DNA of 23,212 nucleotides from Alphaproteobacteria bacterium. GTDB lineage: Bacteria; Pseudomonadota; Alphaproteobacteria; Rs-D84. The notes beneath the pieces were generated by a model. It was not told where the DNA came from. It made no database searches and saw nothing but the letters and a program-made list of their open reading frames with translations. The translations under genes and the position numbers were made by a program. Below, in pieces: positions 6,098 through 13,659 of this stretch; the stretch's first letter is position 1; every line of letters begins with the position of its first letter. The stretch is taken from NCBI GenBank assembly GCA_017650505.1, contig JAGCET010000012.1, forward strand, positions 1 to 23,212, written 5' to 3'.

Positions 6098-6913
6098 ATG
6101 GATAAAGATGAAAATTTAGACCTGTTGGATTTGGATGATGCCGATACATCGGTCGATGATAATTTGCCCGATGCGGCGCCTTTTGTTGCGCCACGTCCGC
6201 ACCGGCCATGGTTACTTATGGGAATTGGTTTGGCCATAATTGTTTTGGCGGTGTTTATTATTATCCGCGTGGTGGGCAGTAATTCTTCGTCATCCATAGA
6301 CGTGGATTTGGGTGAACCGATTGTTGTTGGTGAACGTGCGGTTGATGTTGTGCCGGAACCCGCCCCTGTCGCGGAACCTGCACCGATTCAGGTTGTGCCT
6401 GTGCCCGCGCCGACTGCGCATCCAACGCCGATGCCGGCCCCCGCGCCAATGCCGGTGGTTCGGCCAGAACCGGCCCCGATGCCACAACCGGTTGCGGCAC
6501 CCGTACCCCAAGATTCTGTGCGCGTGATTCAGGACCGCAAGGATGTGACGTTTAATCCGGCACGTGAAAGTGCGGCACCGAAACCGATTCGTGCGCCGGC
6601 ACCGAAACAGGTGAAGACACCGACCAAGCCGAAACCGGCACCAAAGCCCGCAACCCAAAAGGTTTCAAATGGTGGTTGGTACGTGCAATTCGGTTCGTAT
6701 AGTACACGTAGCGCGGCCGAATCGGCGGAACGGAAAATCCGCAGTGGACATGCGAATTTGTTCAATGGTAAACAATTCGTGATTTTGGCGGCGGTGTTGC
6801 CGAATGGGTCGACAACGTATCGTCTGCGTGTGGCATTTGCAACGTCGGGTGATGCGAATGGGTTCTGTCGTAATGCAAAATCCGATGGTTTGGATTGCTA
6901 TGTAGCAAAATAG
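6098..6913 (+). CDS. SPOR-domain membrane protein (cell-envelope/division)
   Basis: The 271-residue protein has an acidic cytoplasmic N-terminus (residues 1-30, LDLLDLDDAD), one membrane helix (about 38-59), and a long periplasmic linker rich in Pro/Ala (about 85-195, repeated P-A-P and P-M-P units with a Lys/Pro-rich end). It finishes in a SPOR domain (about 193-270) beginning GGWYVQFGSYSTRSAAE. SPOR domains bind denuded peptidoglycan at the septum, and this layout matches FtsN/DamX-like proteins. Which paralogue it is cannot be decided: there is no conserved FtsN motif that I can see. tatA follows 52 nt downstream. Confidence 0.88.
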   Translation: MDKDENLDLLDLDDADTSVDDNLPDAAPFVAPRPHRPWLLMGIGLAIIVLAVFIIIRVVGSNSSSSIDVDLGEPIVVGERAVDVVPEPAPVAEPAPIQVVPVPAPTAHPTPMPAPAPMPVVRPEPAPMPQPVAAPVPQDSVRVIQDRKDVTFNPARESAAPKPIRAPAPKQVKTPTKPKPAPKPATQKVSNGGWYVQFGSYSTRSAAESAERKIRSGHANLFNGKQFVILAAVLPNGSTTYRLRVAFATSGDANGFCRNAKSDGLDCYVAK

Positions 6914-6924
6914 TGGTTATCCGT

Positions 6925-6939
6925 CCCCACAAAGTGGGG
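6925..6939 (+). repeat. small hairpin between the SPOR gene and tatA
   Basis: CCCCAC (6925-6930), loop AAA, GTGGGG (6934-6939). There is no U-tract. It may separate the two messages by processing or shield the tatA leader. Confidence 0.5.
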
Positions 6940-6965
6940 CCGTGACAAGGTAAAAGGAGATAAAA

Positions 6966-7199
6966 ATGTTTGGAAGACTCGGTTGGATGGAAATTCTGGT
7001 TATCATTTTGCTGTTGGTGATTTTGTTCGGACATGCCAAGATTCCGACAATGATGAAGAACCTTGCCAATGGTATCAACACATTCAAAAAAGAAATGAAA
7101 AAAGATGACGATAAAAAATCCGAATCAAAAAATGAACCGGTGAAGAAAACGCCGGCCAAAAAGCCGGGACCCAAACGTCGGGTTGTTAAAAAGAAATAA
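6966..7199 (+). CDS. tatA: twin-arginine translocase subunit TatA
   Basis: TatA forms the oligomeric channel that moves folded proteins across the inner membrane. The 77 residues show the family layout: a short N-terminal helix (MEILVIILLLVILF, about 8-21), the FG hinge, a basic amphipathic helix (AKIPTMMKNLANGINTFKKEM), and a charged, unstructured Lys/Pro-rich tail. AAAAGGAG lies just before the ATG. The tatB and tatC genes are about 8 kb away in this window, so the tat genes are split into two loci. A bidirectional terminator follows. Confidence 0.93.
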   Translation: MFGRLGWMEILVIILLLVILFGHAKIPTMMKNLANGINTFKKEMKKDDDKKSESKNEPVKKTPAKKPGPKRRVVKKK

Positions 7200-7223
7200 A
7201 AATGGCGGTTTTTACCGCCATTT
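7200..7223 (+). terminator. bidirectional intrinsic terminator between tatA and dksA
   Basis: AAATGGCGGT (7200-7209), loop TTTT, ACCGCCATTT (7214-7223): a perfect 10-bp stem between two convergent genes. On the minus strand it is followed by a T-rich run, giving a good terminator for trxA-dksA. On the plus strand the tail is less T-rich. Confidence 0.85.
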
Positions 7224-7224
7224 C

Positions 7225-7656
7225 TTATAATTCTTTCTTTTCGTGTTCTTCTTGTTCTTCGATGGTCATTGTGGCCAATGGTCGTGCCAGCATTCGCGAC
7301 AGGCCGATTTCATCGCCCGATATAACACTGTATCCAAATGTTCCCTTTTCAATGCGTTCCAATGCATTATTTATTTTGACCAATAATTTGTTATCGCGTT
7401 CCGCCATACGCAATGTCATAGTGTTTTCTTGTTCGGCAACCGCGATATCCGAATCATCACCCGTGATATTCGCATTTGTTTTGTTCGCCACACTGATAGA
7501 ATTCAATGCCGATGCATTTTGATGCATAATTTCGTCCCGTTGCGCACTAAGCAGTTGGTAAAAGTATGCCAAATGTTCCGGACACATATATGGTTCGGAT
7601 TTTTTTGGGACGTATTTCGGGGCCAGTTCAATAGTTTTATAGTCTTGTTTTGCCAT
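7225..7656 (-). CDS. dksA: DksA/TraR-family RNA polymerase regulator without zinc-finger cysteines
   Basis: DksA binds the RNA polymerase secondary channel and works with ppGpp in the stringent response. The 143-residue protein has the coiled-coil arms, with a DDSDIA match to the tip motif DxxDxA (around residues 67-72), and the C-terminal globular signature GTFGYSVISGDEIGLSRMLARP followed by EEQEEHEK. Every position normally held by the four zinc-finger cysteines is another residue (Ser, Gly, Thr, Glu). Alphaproteobacterial DksA often keeps one Cys; here only an unrelated N-terminal Cys (MCPEH) is present. It is the second gene of a trxA-dksA pair, starting 3 nt after the trxA stop with AAGG upstream. 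Confidence 0.9.
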   Translation of the reverse strand: MAKQDYKTIELAPKYVPKKSEPYMCPEHLAYFYQLLSAQRDEIMHQNASALNSISVANKTNANITGDDSDIAVAEQENTMTLRMAERDNKLLVKINNALERIEKGTFGYSVISGDEIGLSRMLARPLATMTIEEQEEHEKKEL

Positions 7657-7659
7657 TTT

Positions 7660-7977
7660 TTAACCTTTTAATTCCATAATCCAATCTGTTAATGTTTCTT
7701 GGTCCATAAGGCCACTGCGTGCCTCTACCAATTCGCCGTTTTTGAATGCCAACACACTTGGGATTCCGCGAATACCATATTTTGCCGGTGTGCGTCTGTT
7801 TTCATCGTTGACTTCAAATTTAACAAAGTTCACATCGGGCATTGTTTCGGACGTTGCCTCGAATATAGGGCCGAACATACGGCACGGACCGCACCATGGT
7901 GCCCAAAAATCGACCAAGGTTAATCCATGCGCCGTTAAATCTGTGAAATTGGTATCTGTCGCGTGTTGTATCGCCAT
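7660..7977 (-). CDS. trxA: thioredoxin
   Basis: A 105-residue cytoplasmic disulfide reductase of normal length. The active site WCGPC follows LVDFWAP, and the cis-proline lies in GIRGIPSVLAF. The start ATG at 7977 is preceded by GAAGGAG; a longer reading to 8028 would add a peptide unlike thioredoxin and pass through the promoter. It is co-transcribed with dksA and diverges from sufS. Confidence 0.95.
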   Translation of the reverse strand: MAIQHATDTNFTDLTAHGLTLVDFWAPWCGPCRMFGPIFEATSETMPDVNFVKFEVNDENRRTPAKYGIRGIPSVLAFKNGELVEARSGLMDQETLTDWIMELKG

Positions 7978-7996
7978 ATTTTTCTCCTTCTGTATG

Positions 7997-8024
7997 TTGA
8001 TATTTTGCACAAGTGTATTATAAT
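7997..8024. promoter_or_regulatory. overlapping divergent promoters for sufS (+) and trxA-dksA (-)
   Basis: The plus strand has TTGATA (7997-8002), a 16-nt spacer and TATAAT (8019-8024). The palindrome ATTATAAT (8017-8024) also gives TATAAT on the minus strand (8022-8017), properly placed for trxA. The minus-strand -35 is not clear. Confidence 0.6.
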
Positions 8025-8052
8025 TCAAACAAAATGCAAGAGAAATAACAAA

Positions 8053-9225
8053 ATGAATAAAATCATATATTTAGATTCGGCCGCGACTGCACTTAAACCC
8101 GAAACCGTGATTCGGACCGAGGCCGATTTTATGACAAATCATTATGCGAATTCAGGCCGTGGGGTTTGTGCCCGTGCGGCGGCGGTTGATGATATGGTTG
8201 CGCGCACGCGGGCGCGGGTGGCGGACTTTATAAATGCAAATCCGAATCAAGTTGTCTTTACCGCGGGTGCCACAGATGGGTTGAATCGAATTGTGAATAT
8301 TATTTCGCGTCAGCCATGGTATGCGCAAATGTCGACATTTGCCGTGTCTGATTTGGACCATCATTCGGCACGTTTGCCATGGGAAGAATTGTTGCATCGT
8401 GGCATGATTCGAAAAATGTTTGTGTGCGAATTGAATGAAAATTTTGATATTAAAATCGATTCTGTTCCAAAGGTGGATTTTTTGGTTATAACCGCGATGT
8501 CCAATGTCTTGGGGCGTGCGCAGGATGTTGAAAAAATTATTTCAACCGCCAGACGGAAAAATCCGAATGTTGTTACGGTTGTTGATGCATCGCAATATGT
8601 TGTGCATGAAAAGATAGATGTGAAAAAATGGGATACAGATTTCTTGGTCTTTTCAGGGCACAAGATTGGGGCGGATACGGGTGTTGGAATTTTATATATT
8701 CGCGATTCGGAAAAATATTTTCCCGATAAATTTGGTGGCGGAATGGTATTGTCCGTTGGGGACATAGACGTTGCAAAAAATGCATCAAATGGTGCGTGCA
8801 CGTATGAAAATGATACGCGGTCTTGTTGGGTGGCGGCATCGGCTCCCGAAAAGTGGGAGGCGGGCACATTGCCATTGGCCCAGATTGCGGGATTGGCACC
8901 GGCGATAGATTATTTAGAATCGAATCGGCCAAATCGTGGTTTGATAAAATATGCATATGATGAATTGTCCGTAATGCCGTGTGTAAAAATTCTGACCACG
9001 AGTGATGCGGCGATTTTAAGTTTCAATATTGATGGTATGCATCCGTTGGATGTTGGTGTGATGTTGGGCGCACGAAATATTTGTGTGCGGGTTGGAAATA
9101 TGTGCGCGTCGTGGATTCATCGTGCGATGGGTGTGGCCGGGTCGGTACGTATGTCGGTTGGTGCCTCTAATACTGTGGCGGATGTCGCAGAATTTGTGGC
9201 GGCGATAAGGGATATAGTAAAATGA
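8053..9225 (+). CDS. sufS: SufS-type cysteine desulfurase
   Basis: A PLP enzyme that takes sulfur from L-cysteine for Fe-S cluster assembly. The 390-residue protein begins MNKIIYLDSAAT. PLP-site residues are DHH (102-104), D-A-S-Q (178-181) and Lys204 in SGHKIGADTGVGILY. The sulfur-carrying Cys351 sits in RVGNMCASW, where family members usually have RxGHHCA. A segment of about 20 residues with extra cysteines (near 245-262) enlarges the usual GG-to-FEAGTP region. ATG 8053 has AAGAG upstream. It overlaps sufT by ATGA and leads the suf genes here; sufB, sufC and sufD are not in the window. Confidence 0.9.
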   Translation: MNKIIYLDSAATALKPETVIRTEADFMTNHYANSGRGVCARAAAVDDMVARTRARVADFINANPNQVVFTAGATDGLNRIVNIISRQPWYAQMSTFAVSDLDHHSARLPWEELLHRGMIRKMFVCELNENFDIKIDSVPKVDFLVITAMSNVLGRAQDVEKIISTARRKNPNVVTVVDASQYVVHEKIDVKKWDTDFLVFSGHKIGADTGVGILYIRDSEKYFPDKFGGGMVLSVGDIDVAKNASNGACTYENDTRSCWVAASAPEKWEAGTLPLAQIAGLAPAIDYLESNRPNRGLIKYAYDELSVMPCVKILTTSDAAILSFNIDGMHPLDVGVMLGARNICVRVGNMCASWIHRAMGVAGSVRMSVGASNTVADVAEFVAAIRDIVK

Positions 9226-9536
9226 AATTTACGCGTGATGATATTGTTGTGGCGTTGAAGACGGTGTATGACCCCGAAATTCCCGTGAATATTTGGGATA
9301 TGGGTTTGGTTTATGATATAGATATATCGGATGAATCGGTAAATATAAAGATGACCTTTACAAGTCCGACATGCCCAATGATGGAAGACATCTTGGCCCA
9401 GGTAAAAAGTGCGGTATCAAATGTTGTTGCACCGATGCCTGTGCATGTTGATTTGGTTTGGGAACCGGCATGGGATTTGTCGCGTATGTCTGATGCCGCG
9501 CGTGTCGAATTGGATTTGACAAACAGTGGTTGGTGA
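9222..9536 (+). CDS. sufT: SufT/MIP18-family (DUF59) Fe-S assembly factor
   Basis: A 104-residue protein of the DUF59/PaaD/MIP18 family. The signature VYDPEIPVNIWDMGLVYDI occupies residues 16-34, and TSPTCPMMEDI (about 47-57) holds the conserved Cys. Such proteins help mature or carry Fe-S clusters. It is translationally coupled to sufS (ATGA), and sufE starts 2 nt after its stop, which strongly supports a role in the Suf pathway. Confidence 0.9.
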   Translation: MKFTRDDIVVALKTVYDPEIPVNIWDMGLVYDIDISDESVNIKMTFTSPTCPMMEDILAQVKSAVSNVVAPMPVHVDLVWEPAWDLSRMSDAARVELDLTNSGW

Positions 9537-9538
9537 AA

Positions 9539-9901
9539 ATGAATTTTGAACAAATAAAAAATTTATTGGGAATGATAGATAATCCGGTTGAAAAATTAGA
9601 GGCCGTTATGGATATTGGTAAATCTTTGGTGCCGGTACCCGCGGATGCCGAATGTCACGAGATTTTGGGGTGCACTTCGTTTGTTCAGATTTGTCGCCGC
9701 GGAAATAATTTTTATGGTGTGGCCGATTCGGCAATCGTGCGTGGAATTGTTGCGATTATTTTGTCTATGGTTGATGGTAAATCGCCCGACGAGATTCGAA
9801 AAATGCCATTGGATTCATGGTTTTCAGAGATGAATATAAACATTGGTGCGGCGCGTTTGAATGGCGTAAATTCTATGATTCGTTTTTTGAAAAATTTATG
9901 A
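9539..9901 (+). CDS. sufE: SufE, cysteine desulfurase activator
   Basis: SufE accepts persulfide sulfur from SufS. The 120 residues show the family pattern, with the acceptor Cys in EILGCTSFVQI (around residue 42), then the substrate-shielding strand, and a C-terminal RLNGVNSMI matching the usual R-x-NG motif. ATG 9539 is preferred over GTG 9530, which lies inside the sufT stop region and has no better binding site. It is the third gene of the sufS-sufT-sufE set. Confidence 0.92.
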   Translation: MNFEQIKNLLGMIDNPVEKLEAVMDIGKSLVPVPADAECHEILGCTSFVQICRRGNNFYGVADSAIVRGIVAIILSMVDGKSPDEIRKMPLDSWFSEMNINIGAARLNGVNSMIRFLKNL

Positions 9902-9907
9902 TACAAT
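9902..9907 (+). promoter_or_regulatory. possible -10 for ftsL-like/ftsI
   Basis: TACAAT directly after the sufE stop, 18 nt before the ftsL-like ATG. I see no matching -35, so this is weak; readthrough from sufE may be enough. Confidence 0.25.
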
Positions 9908-9925
9908 GCAAAACGGTAAGGTTTT

Positions 9926-10237
9926 ATGCGGAATAAAGAAATGAACGAAGACGAAAAAATGTTTCATATTGGAATTGTAATGTTGGTCATTGTCGGAATT
10001 ATGACCGTCGCATTACAGGTATGCTATCGCGTGCAAAATGATGCACGAAAAAGTGTGCGGCGACAAATTGTCGAAACACAACAAAAAATTGCGGTGGCCA
10101 GTGCGAATTTTGCGTCTTATGTTCGGCCCGAGATATTGCGAAATTTGGTGTCAAGTGCGGTGCCAAATGCCGAAGTTGTAAGTTTTCATAAATCTGTTGA
10201 AATTGGAAATTTACCTGATAGGATAGAATCCAAGTAA
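9926..10237 (+). CDS. ftsL: FtsL-like small bitopic division protein
   Basis: A 103-residue protein with a short charged cytoplasmic N-terminus, one membrane helix (about 14-33, GIVMLVIVGIMTVALQ) and a polar, probably coiled-coil periplasmic part (QNDARKSVRRQIVETQQKIA). FtsL is poorly conserved in sequence, so the call rests on this topology, the size and the position immediately upstream of ftsI (1-nt gap), which is the usual ftsL-ftsI order. FtsL scaffolds the FtsQLB complex and activates septal synthesis. AAGG is well placed before the ATG. Confidence 0.65.
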   Translation: MRNKEMNEDEKMFHIGIVMLVIVGIMTVALQVCYRVQNDARKSVRRQIVETQQKIAVASANFASYVRPEILRNLVSSAVPNAEVVSFHKSVEIGNLPDRIESK

Positions 10238-10238
10238 A

Positions 10239-11861
10239 ATGTTTGAAGTAGGAAAGGATATAATAAAACATGGTTTCTTGGGTGCCGGTGGTAATGCCAC
10301 GGGACATCGGAGGTTGCGGCTTGTGTATGGATTGTTTGCAGCGGCATTTGTGGTTTTTGCCGCCCGTACGTTTCAATTTGCAATCCAAGGAACGAATCGT
10401 AGCCGGCCGGGTGCCGGATCCGGGGTGTGGATTGTAAATCGTGCCGATATTGTGGACAGAAATGGCGATATATTGGCGAAAAATATTATGTCGGGTCATA
10501 TTGTGTTGCGTCCGCGCCAGGTTCAGGATGCAGATGCGGTTGCAGCATTCGTGCATGAATTGTTCCCGGGTGAATATTCAGTGCCGAATGTTTTGGCTAT
10601 GATTAAATCAGGGCGTGGTGCGTATATAAAAAAGTATGCAACCGATTCGCAACGCGAGAAAGTTCTGAATGCGAAAATATTGGGATTAGAGGTAGAATCA
10701 GTCCAAGAACGTCGGTATCCAAAACGTCGTTTGTTTTCTCACATAATCGGGTTTGTGGGAAATGACCTGCATGGGTTGGAAGGTGTGGAACGTACGTATG
10801 ATGAATATTTGTCTGATAACAGTGAACCATTGCAATTGTCATTGGATTCACGGATCCAGGCGGTGTTTCATGAGCAATTATCTGCGGCAATGCAAAAGTA
10901 TAACGCAAAAAGTGCGATGGGAATGTTGATGAATTCTCGCACTGGTGAAATGATTGCGATGGTGTCTTTGCCGGATTTTGACCCGGAAAATTATACGTCT
11001 GATTTGTTGGCCAATCGGTTGTTTAAACCGATGCGTGCCACGTTTGAAATGGGATCTATATTTAAGGTGTTTAATACGGCGATGGCGATGGAAAACGGCA
11101 TTACGCGTGAATATTATGTCAAAGAACCGTATAAAATACGTGATAAATTTGGGCGTGTTGCGGCGACGATTAGTGATATAAGAAGTTTTCGTCCCCCGCG
11201 TCCAAATTTGTCGGTTGAAGAGATAATGTTGCATTCTTGTAATGTGGGCAGTGTGCAAATAGCACTGGATTTGCCGGATGGCGCGCAGCAAGAATTCTTC
11301 CATCGTGTACATTTAGACCGACCGTTGGAATTAGAATTTGGAAAAACGGAAAAGCCGCTTGTACCACGAAAATGGGGGCCGGTTGAACGTGCCACGGTAT
11401 CTTTTGGACATGGAATTTCTGTGACACCAATGCATTTATTGTTGGCGGTAAATTCAATGACCAACGGTGGCGTTTATATTTATCCAACGCTGCACAAGAA
11501 GGCTTTTGGACCACTTCAGGGTGAACGTGTTTTGGCGGATGATATATCGGCACGATTGCGTGGCGTAATGTTAAGAATTGCAGAAGAAACCAGTGCAAAG
11601 CAGGCGCGTATTGCAGGAATTCAAATTGGTGGTAAGACCGCAACTGCGGAAAAACGTATAAACGGCAAGGTAGATAAATTTAGAAATCTGACCGCTTTTG
11701 TTGGAATTTTTCCGGTGGCCGCACCGCAATATACGATATTGGTTGTGTTGGATGAACCAAAGGGAATAGAAGAAACTTTTGGATTGCGTACGGCGGCGTG
11801 GAATGCGGTGCCAACGACCGGAAAAATTTTGAACAGTATCTTGCCGTTGCTATTTGAATAG
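10239..11861 (+). CDS. ftsI: peptidoglycan transpeptidase FtsI (PBP3)
   Basis: The division-specific class B penicillin-binding protein cross-links septal peptidoglycan. The 540-residue protein has a membrane anchor (about 27-48), the class B motif IVDRNGDILA (about 71-80) and a pedestal domain. The transpeptidase domain carries S273-I-F-K276 (SxxK) and S333-C-N335 (SxN). The third motif reads K466-T-A-T instead of KTGT. The C-terminus (FVGIFPVAAPQYTILVVLDEPKG, then ETFG) fits alphaproteobacterial FtsI. It follows the ftsL-like gene by 1 nt. The genes that normally follow (murE, murF) are absent and recJ comes next. Confidence 0.9.
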   Translation: MFEVGKDIIKHGFLGAGGNATGHRRLRLVYGLFAAAFVVFAARTFQFAIQGTNRSRPGAGSGVWIVNRADIVDRNGDILAKNIMSGHIVLRPRQVQDADAVAAFVHELFPGEYSVPNVLAMIKSGRGAYIKKYATDSQREKVLNAKILGLEVESVQERRYPKRRLFSHIIGFVGNDLHGLEGVERTYDEYLSDNSEPLQLSLDSRIQAVFHEQLSAAMQKYNAKSAMGMLMNSRTGEMIAMVSLPDFDPENYTSDLLANRLFKPMRATFEMGSIFKVFNTAMAMENGITREYYVKEPYKIRDKFGRVAATISDIRSFRPPRPNLSVEEIMLHSCNVGSVQIALDLPDGAQQEFFHRVHLDRPLELEFGKTEKPLVPRKWGPVERATVSFGHGISVTPMHLLLAVNSMTNGGVYIYPTLHKKAFGPLQGERVLADDISARLRGVMLRIAEETSAKQARIAGIQIGGKTATAEKRINGKVDKFRNLTAFVGIFPVAAPQYTILVVLDEPKGIEETFGLRTAAWNAVPTTGKILNSILPLLFE

Positions 11862-11875
11862 ATTTGTATTATAAT
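11847..11875 (+). promoter_or_regulatory. recJ promoter
   Basis: TTGCTA (11847-11852, inside the end of ftsI), 17-nt spacer, TATAAT (11870-11875). The expected +1 is near 11882, ahead of the AAAGAG binding site of recJ. Confidence 0.55.
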
Positions 11876-11904
11876 TGCAACGATAATAAGCAAAGAGTAT
11901 AACG

Positions 11905-13659
11905 TTGAGAAAGATAGTAGAAAAATCCGTGCTGGGTCGTGCATGGGTTGTGGCGGATGATGAGATTTCACCATTCACCAGTGAAGATGATTTGTTGCAA
12001 AAGATTTTAATTGGTCGCGGAATTGCGGCGGATATGGTGTCGCGCTTTTTGAATCCGACAATCAAAGATTATATGCCGGACCCATTTGTGTTGCAAGATT
12101 GTGCGCGTGCGGTCGATATAATTGCCGAATCGGTGCGGGCCGGTGAAAAAATCGCAATTTATGGTGATTATGATGTTGATGGTGTTACGTCAACCGCCAT
12201 TTTTGTGAAATATTTACGTGATGTTGGTGCGAATGTTGTTTGGCATTTACCAACGCGTGAAGGTGAAGGTTATGGCCTGAACCCAGAGGCGGTGCGTGAA
12301 CTGTACGATTCCGGTGTAAATCTAATTGTTACGGTTGATTGTGGTATAAGTGGATTGGCCGAGGTTGAATTGGCACGTTCGTTGGGTATGAAAGTTGTTG
12401 TGACCGACCATCATTCACCCGATGAAACTTTGCCAAACGCAAATGCGGTTGTGAATCCAAAGCGTTCTGATGATAATTCGGGACTTGATTATTTGGCGGG
12501 GGTTGGGGTTGCGTTTTTGGTTTTGGTTGCATTGAATCGCGAATTGAAAAAATCGTCTGATTCAGATTTGGTGGCACGCGCGAATGGTGTGAATTTATTG
12601 ACGTCGTTGGATTGCGTCGCATTGGGTACGATTTGCGATACTATGGCATTGGTCGATTTGAATCGGGCATTTGTTGCGACGGGATTGAAAGTCTTGAATT
12701 TGCGTCAAAATTTAGGGTTGCGGACGTTGATGGATGTGGCGCATGTTGATCGGGTTTCCGTTTATACGGCGGGTTTTGTCTTGGGACCGCGGTTAAATGC
12801 GGCGGGACGTTTGAATTCTGCGAATCCGGCATTGGATTTATTGTTGACGGATAATCCGTTGATTGCGCATGATTTGGCCGAAAAGTTAGATGCGATGAAT
12901 CAGGAAAGAATCGGTATTCAAAATGTCATTATGAACCAGGCATCAGAGATTGCGGACGCGTGTTGTAAAAACGGTCGGTGCAGTCTGTTTGTTTGTGGCG
13001 ATAATTGGCATGGTGGTGTGATGGGAATTATTGCAGGCCGGTTGAAGGATAAATATAATTTGCCGGCATGTGTGGCTACGCGTGTTGATGGGGTTATAAA
13101 TGGGTCGGGGCGTTCGATACCCGGGGTGAATTTGGGTGCGATTGTACATGATGCGTTGTCGCATGGGTTGATAAGTGAAGGTGGTGGACATTCTGCGGCG
13201 GCCGGGTTTTCTTTGCCGGTTGATAAAGAACAAGAATTTTGTGAATTTTTGGAACAATCTGTTATATCACAATTAAATGGTAATGTTCCGGCAACAGATG
13301 TAAATGTTGATGCAGAAATGGATGCCGGTGGCGTGACGATGAAATTGGTAAAGAAAATAAATATGTTAGAACCGTTCGGACAATCGAACCCGGAACCCAT
13401 ATTTGTCTTGCATGGTGCGATTGTTTCGCGCAGTTCGGTAACGGGCCGTGGTGGTGCGCATATTCGTGGTGATTTTCGGACTTCGACGGGTGGGCGTTTG
13501 GAATTTGTTGGTTTTAATATGGTTGGTACGCCGGTCGGTGATTTTTTACTGGACGATGCGAACATAAATACTAAAATAATGGTACTGGGGCGGTTAAAGG
13601 AAAATTCTTATAACGGTCGTACCAGTGTACAAATTATGGTGGAAGATATCGCATTATGA
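11905..13659 (+). CDS. recJ: single-stranded-DNA exonuclease RecJ
   Basis: RecJ is a 5'-3' ssDNA exonuclease acting in recombination and repair. The 584-residue protein has the DHH phosphoesterase motifs: DYDVDG (88-93), TVDCG (D144), DHH (167-169) and GPRLNAAGR, followed by the DHHA1 part with GSGRS and EGGGHSAAAG, and a C-terminal OB-like region. Start: TTG 11905 behind AAAGAG is the first start that gives the normal N-terminus (VEKSVLGRAW); no ATG fits. It overlaps nrnA by ATGA. Confidence 0.93.
   Translation: MRKIVEKSVLGRAWVVADDEISPFTSEDDLLQKILIGRGIAADMVSRFLNPTIKDYMPDPFVLQDCARAVDIIAESVRAGEKIAIYGDYDVDGVTSTAIFVKYLRDVGANVVWHLPTREGEGYGLNPEAVRELYDSGVNLIVTVDCGISGLAEVELARSLGMKVVVTDHHSPDETLPNANAVVNPKRSDDNSGLDYLAGVGVAFLVLVALNRELKKSSDSDLVARANGVNLLTSLDCVALGTICDTMALVDLNRAFVATGLKVLNLRQNLGLRTLMDVAHVDRVSVYTAGFVLGPRLNAAGRLNSANPALDLLLTDNPLIAHDLAEKLDAMNQERIGIQNVIMNQASEIADACCKNGRCSLFVCGDNWHGGVMGIIAGRLKDKYNLPACVATRVDGVINGSGRSIPGVNLGAIVHDALSHGLISEGGGHSAAAGFSLPVDKEQEFCEFLEQSVISQLNGNVPATDVNVDAEMDAGGVTMKLVKKINMLEPFGQSNPEPIFVLHGAIVSRSSVTGRGGAHIRGDFRTSTGGRLEFVGFNMVGTPVGDFLLDDANINTKIMVLGRLKENSYNGRTSVQIMVEDIAL

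Noticed and set aside
6358..6660. Pro/Ala-rich repeats in the SPOR protein as a DNA tandem repeat
   Set aside because: The units are irregular at DNA level; this is an ordinary periplasmic linker.
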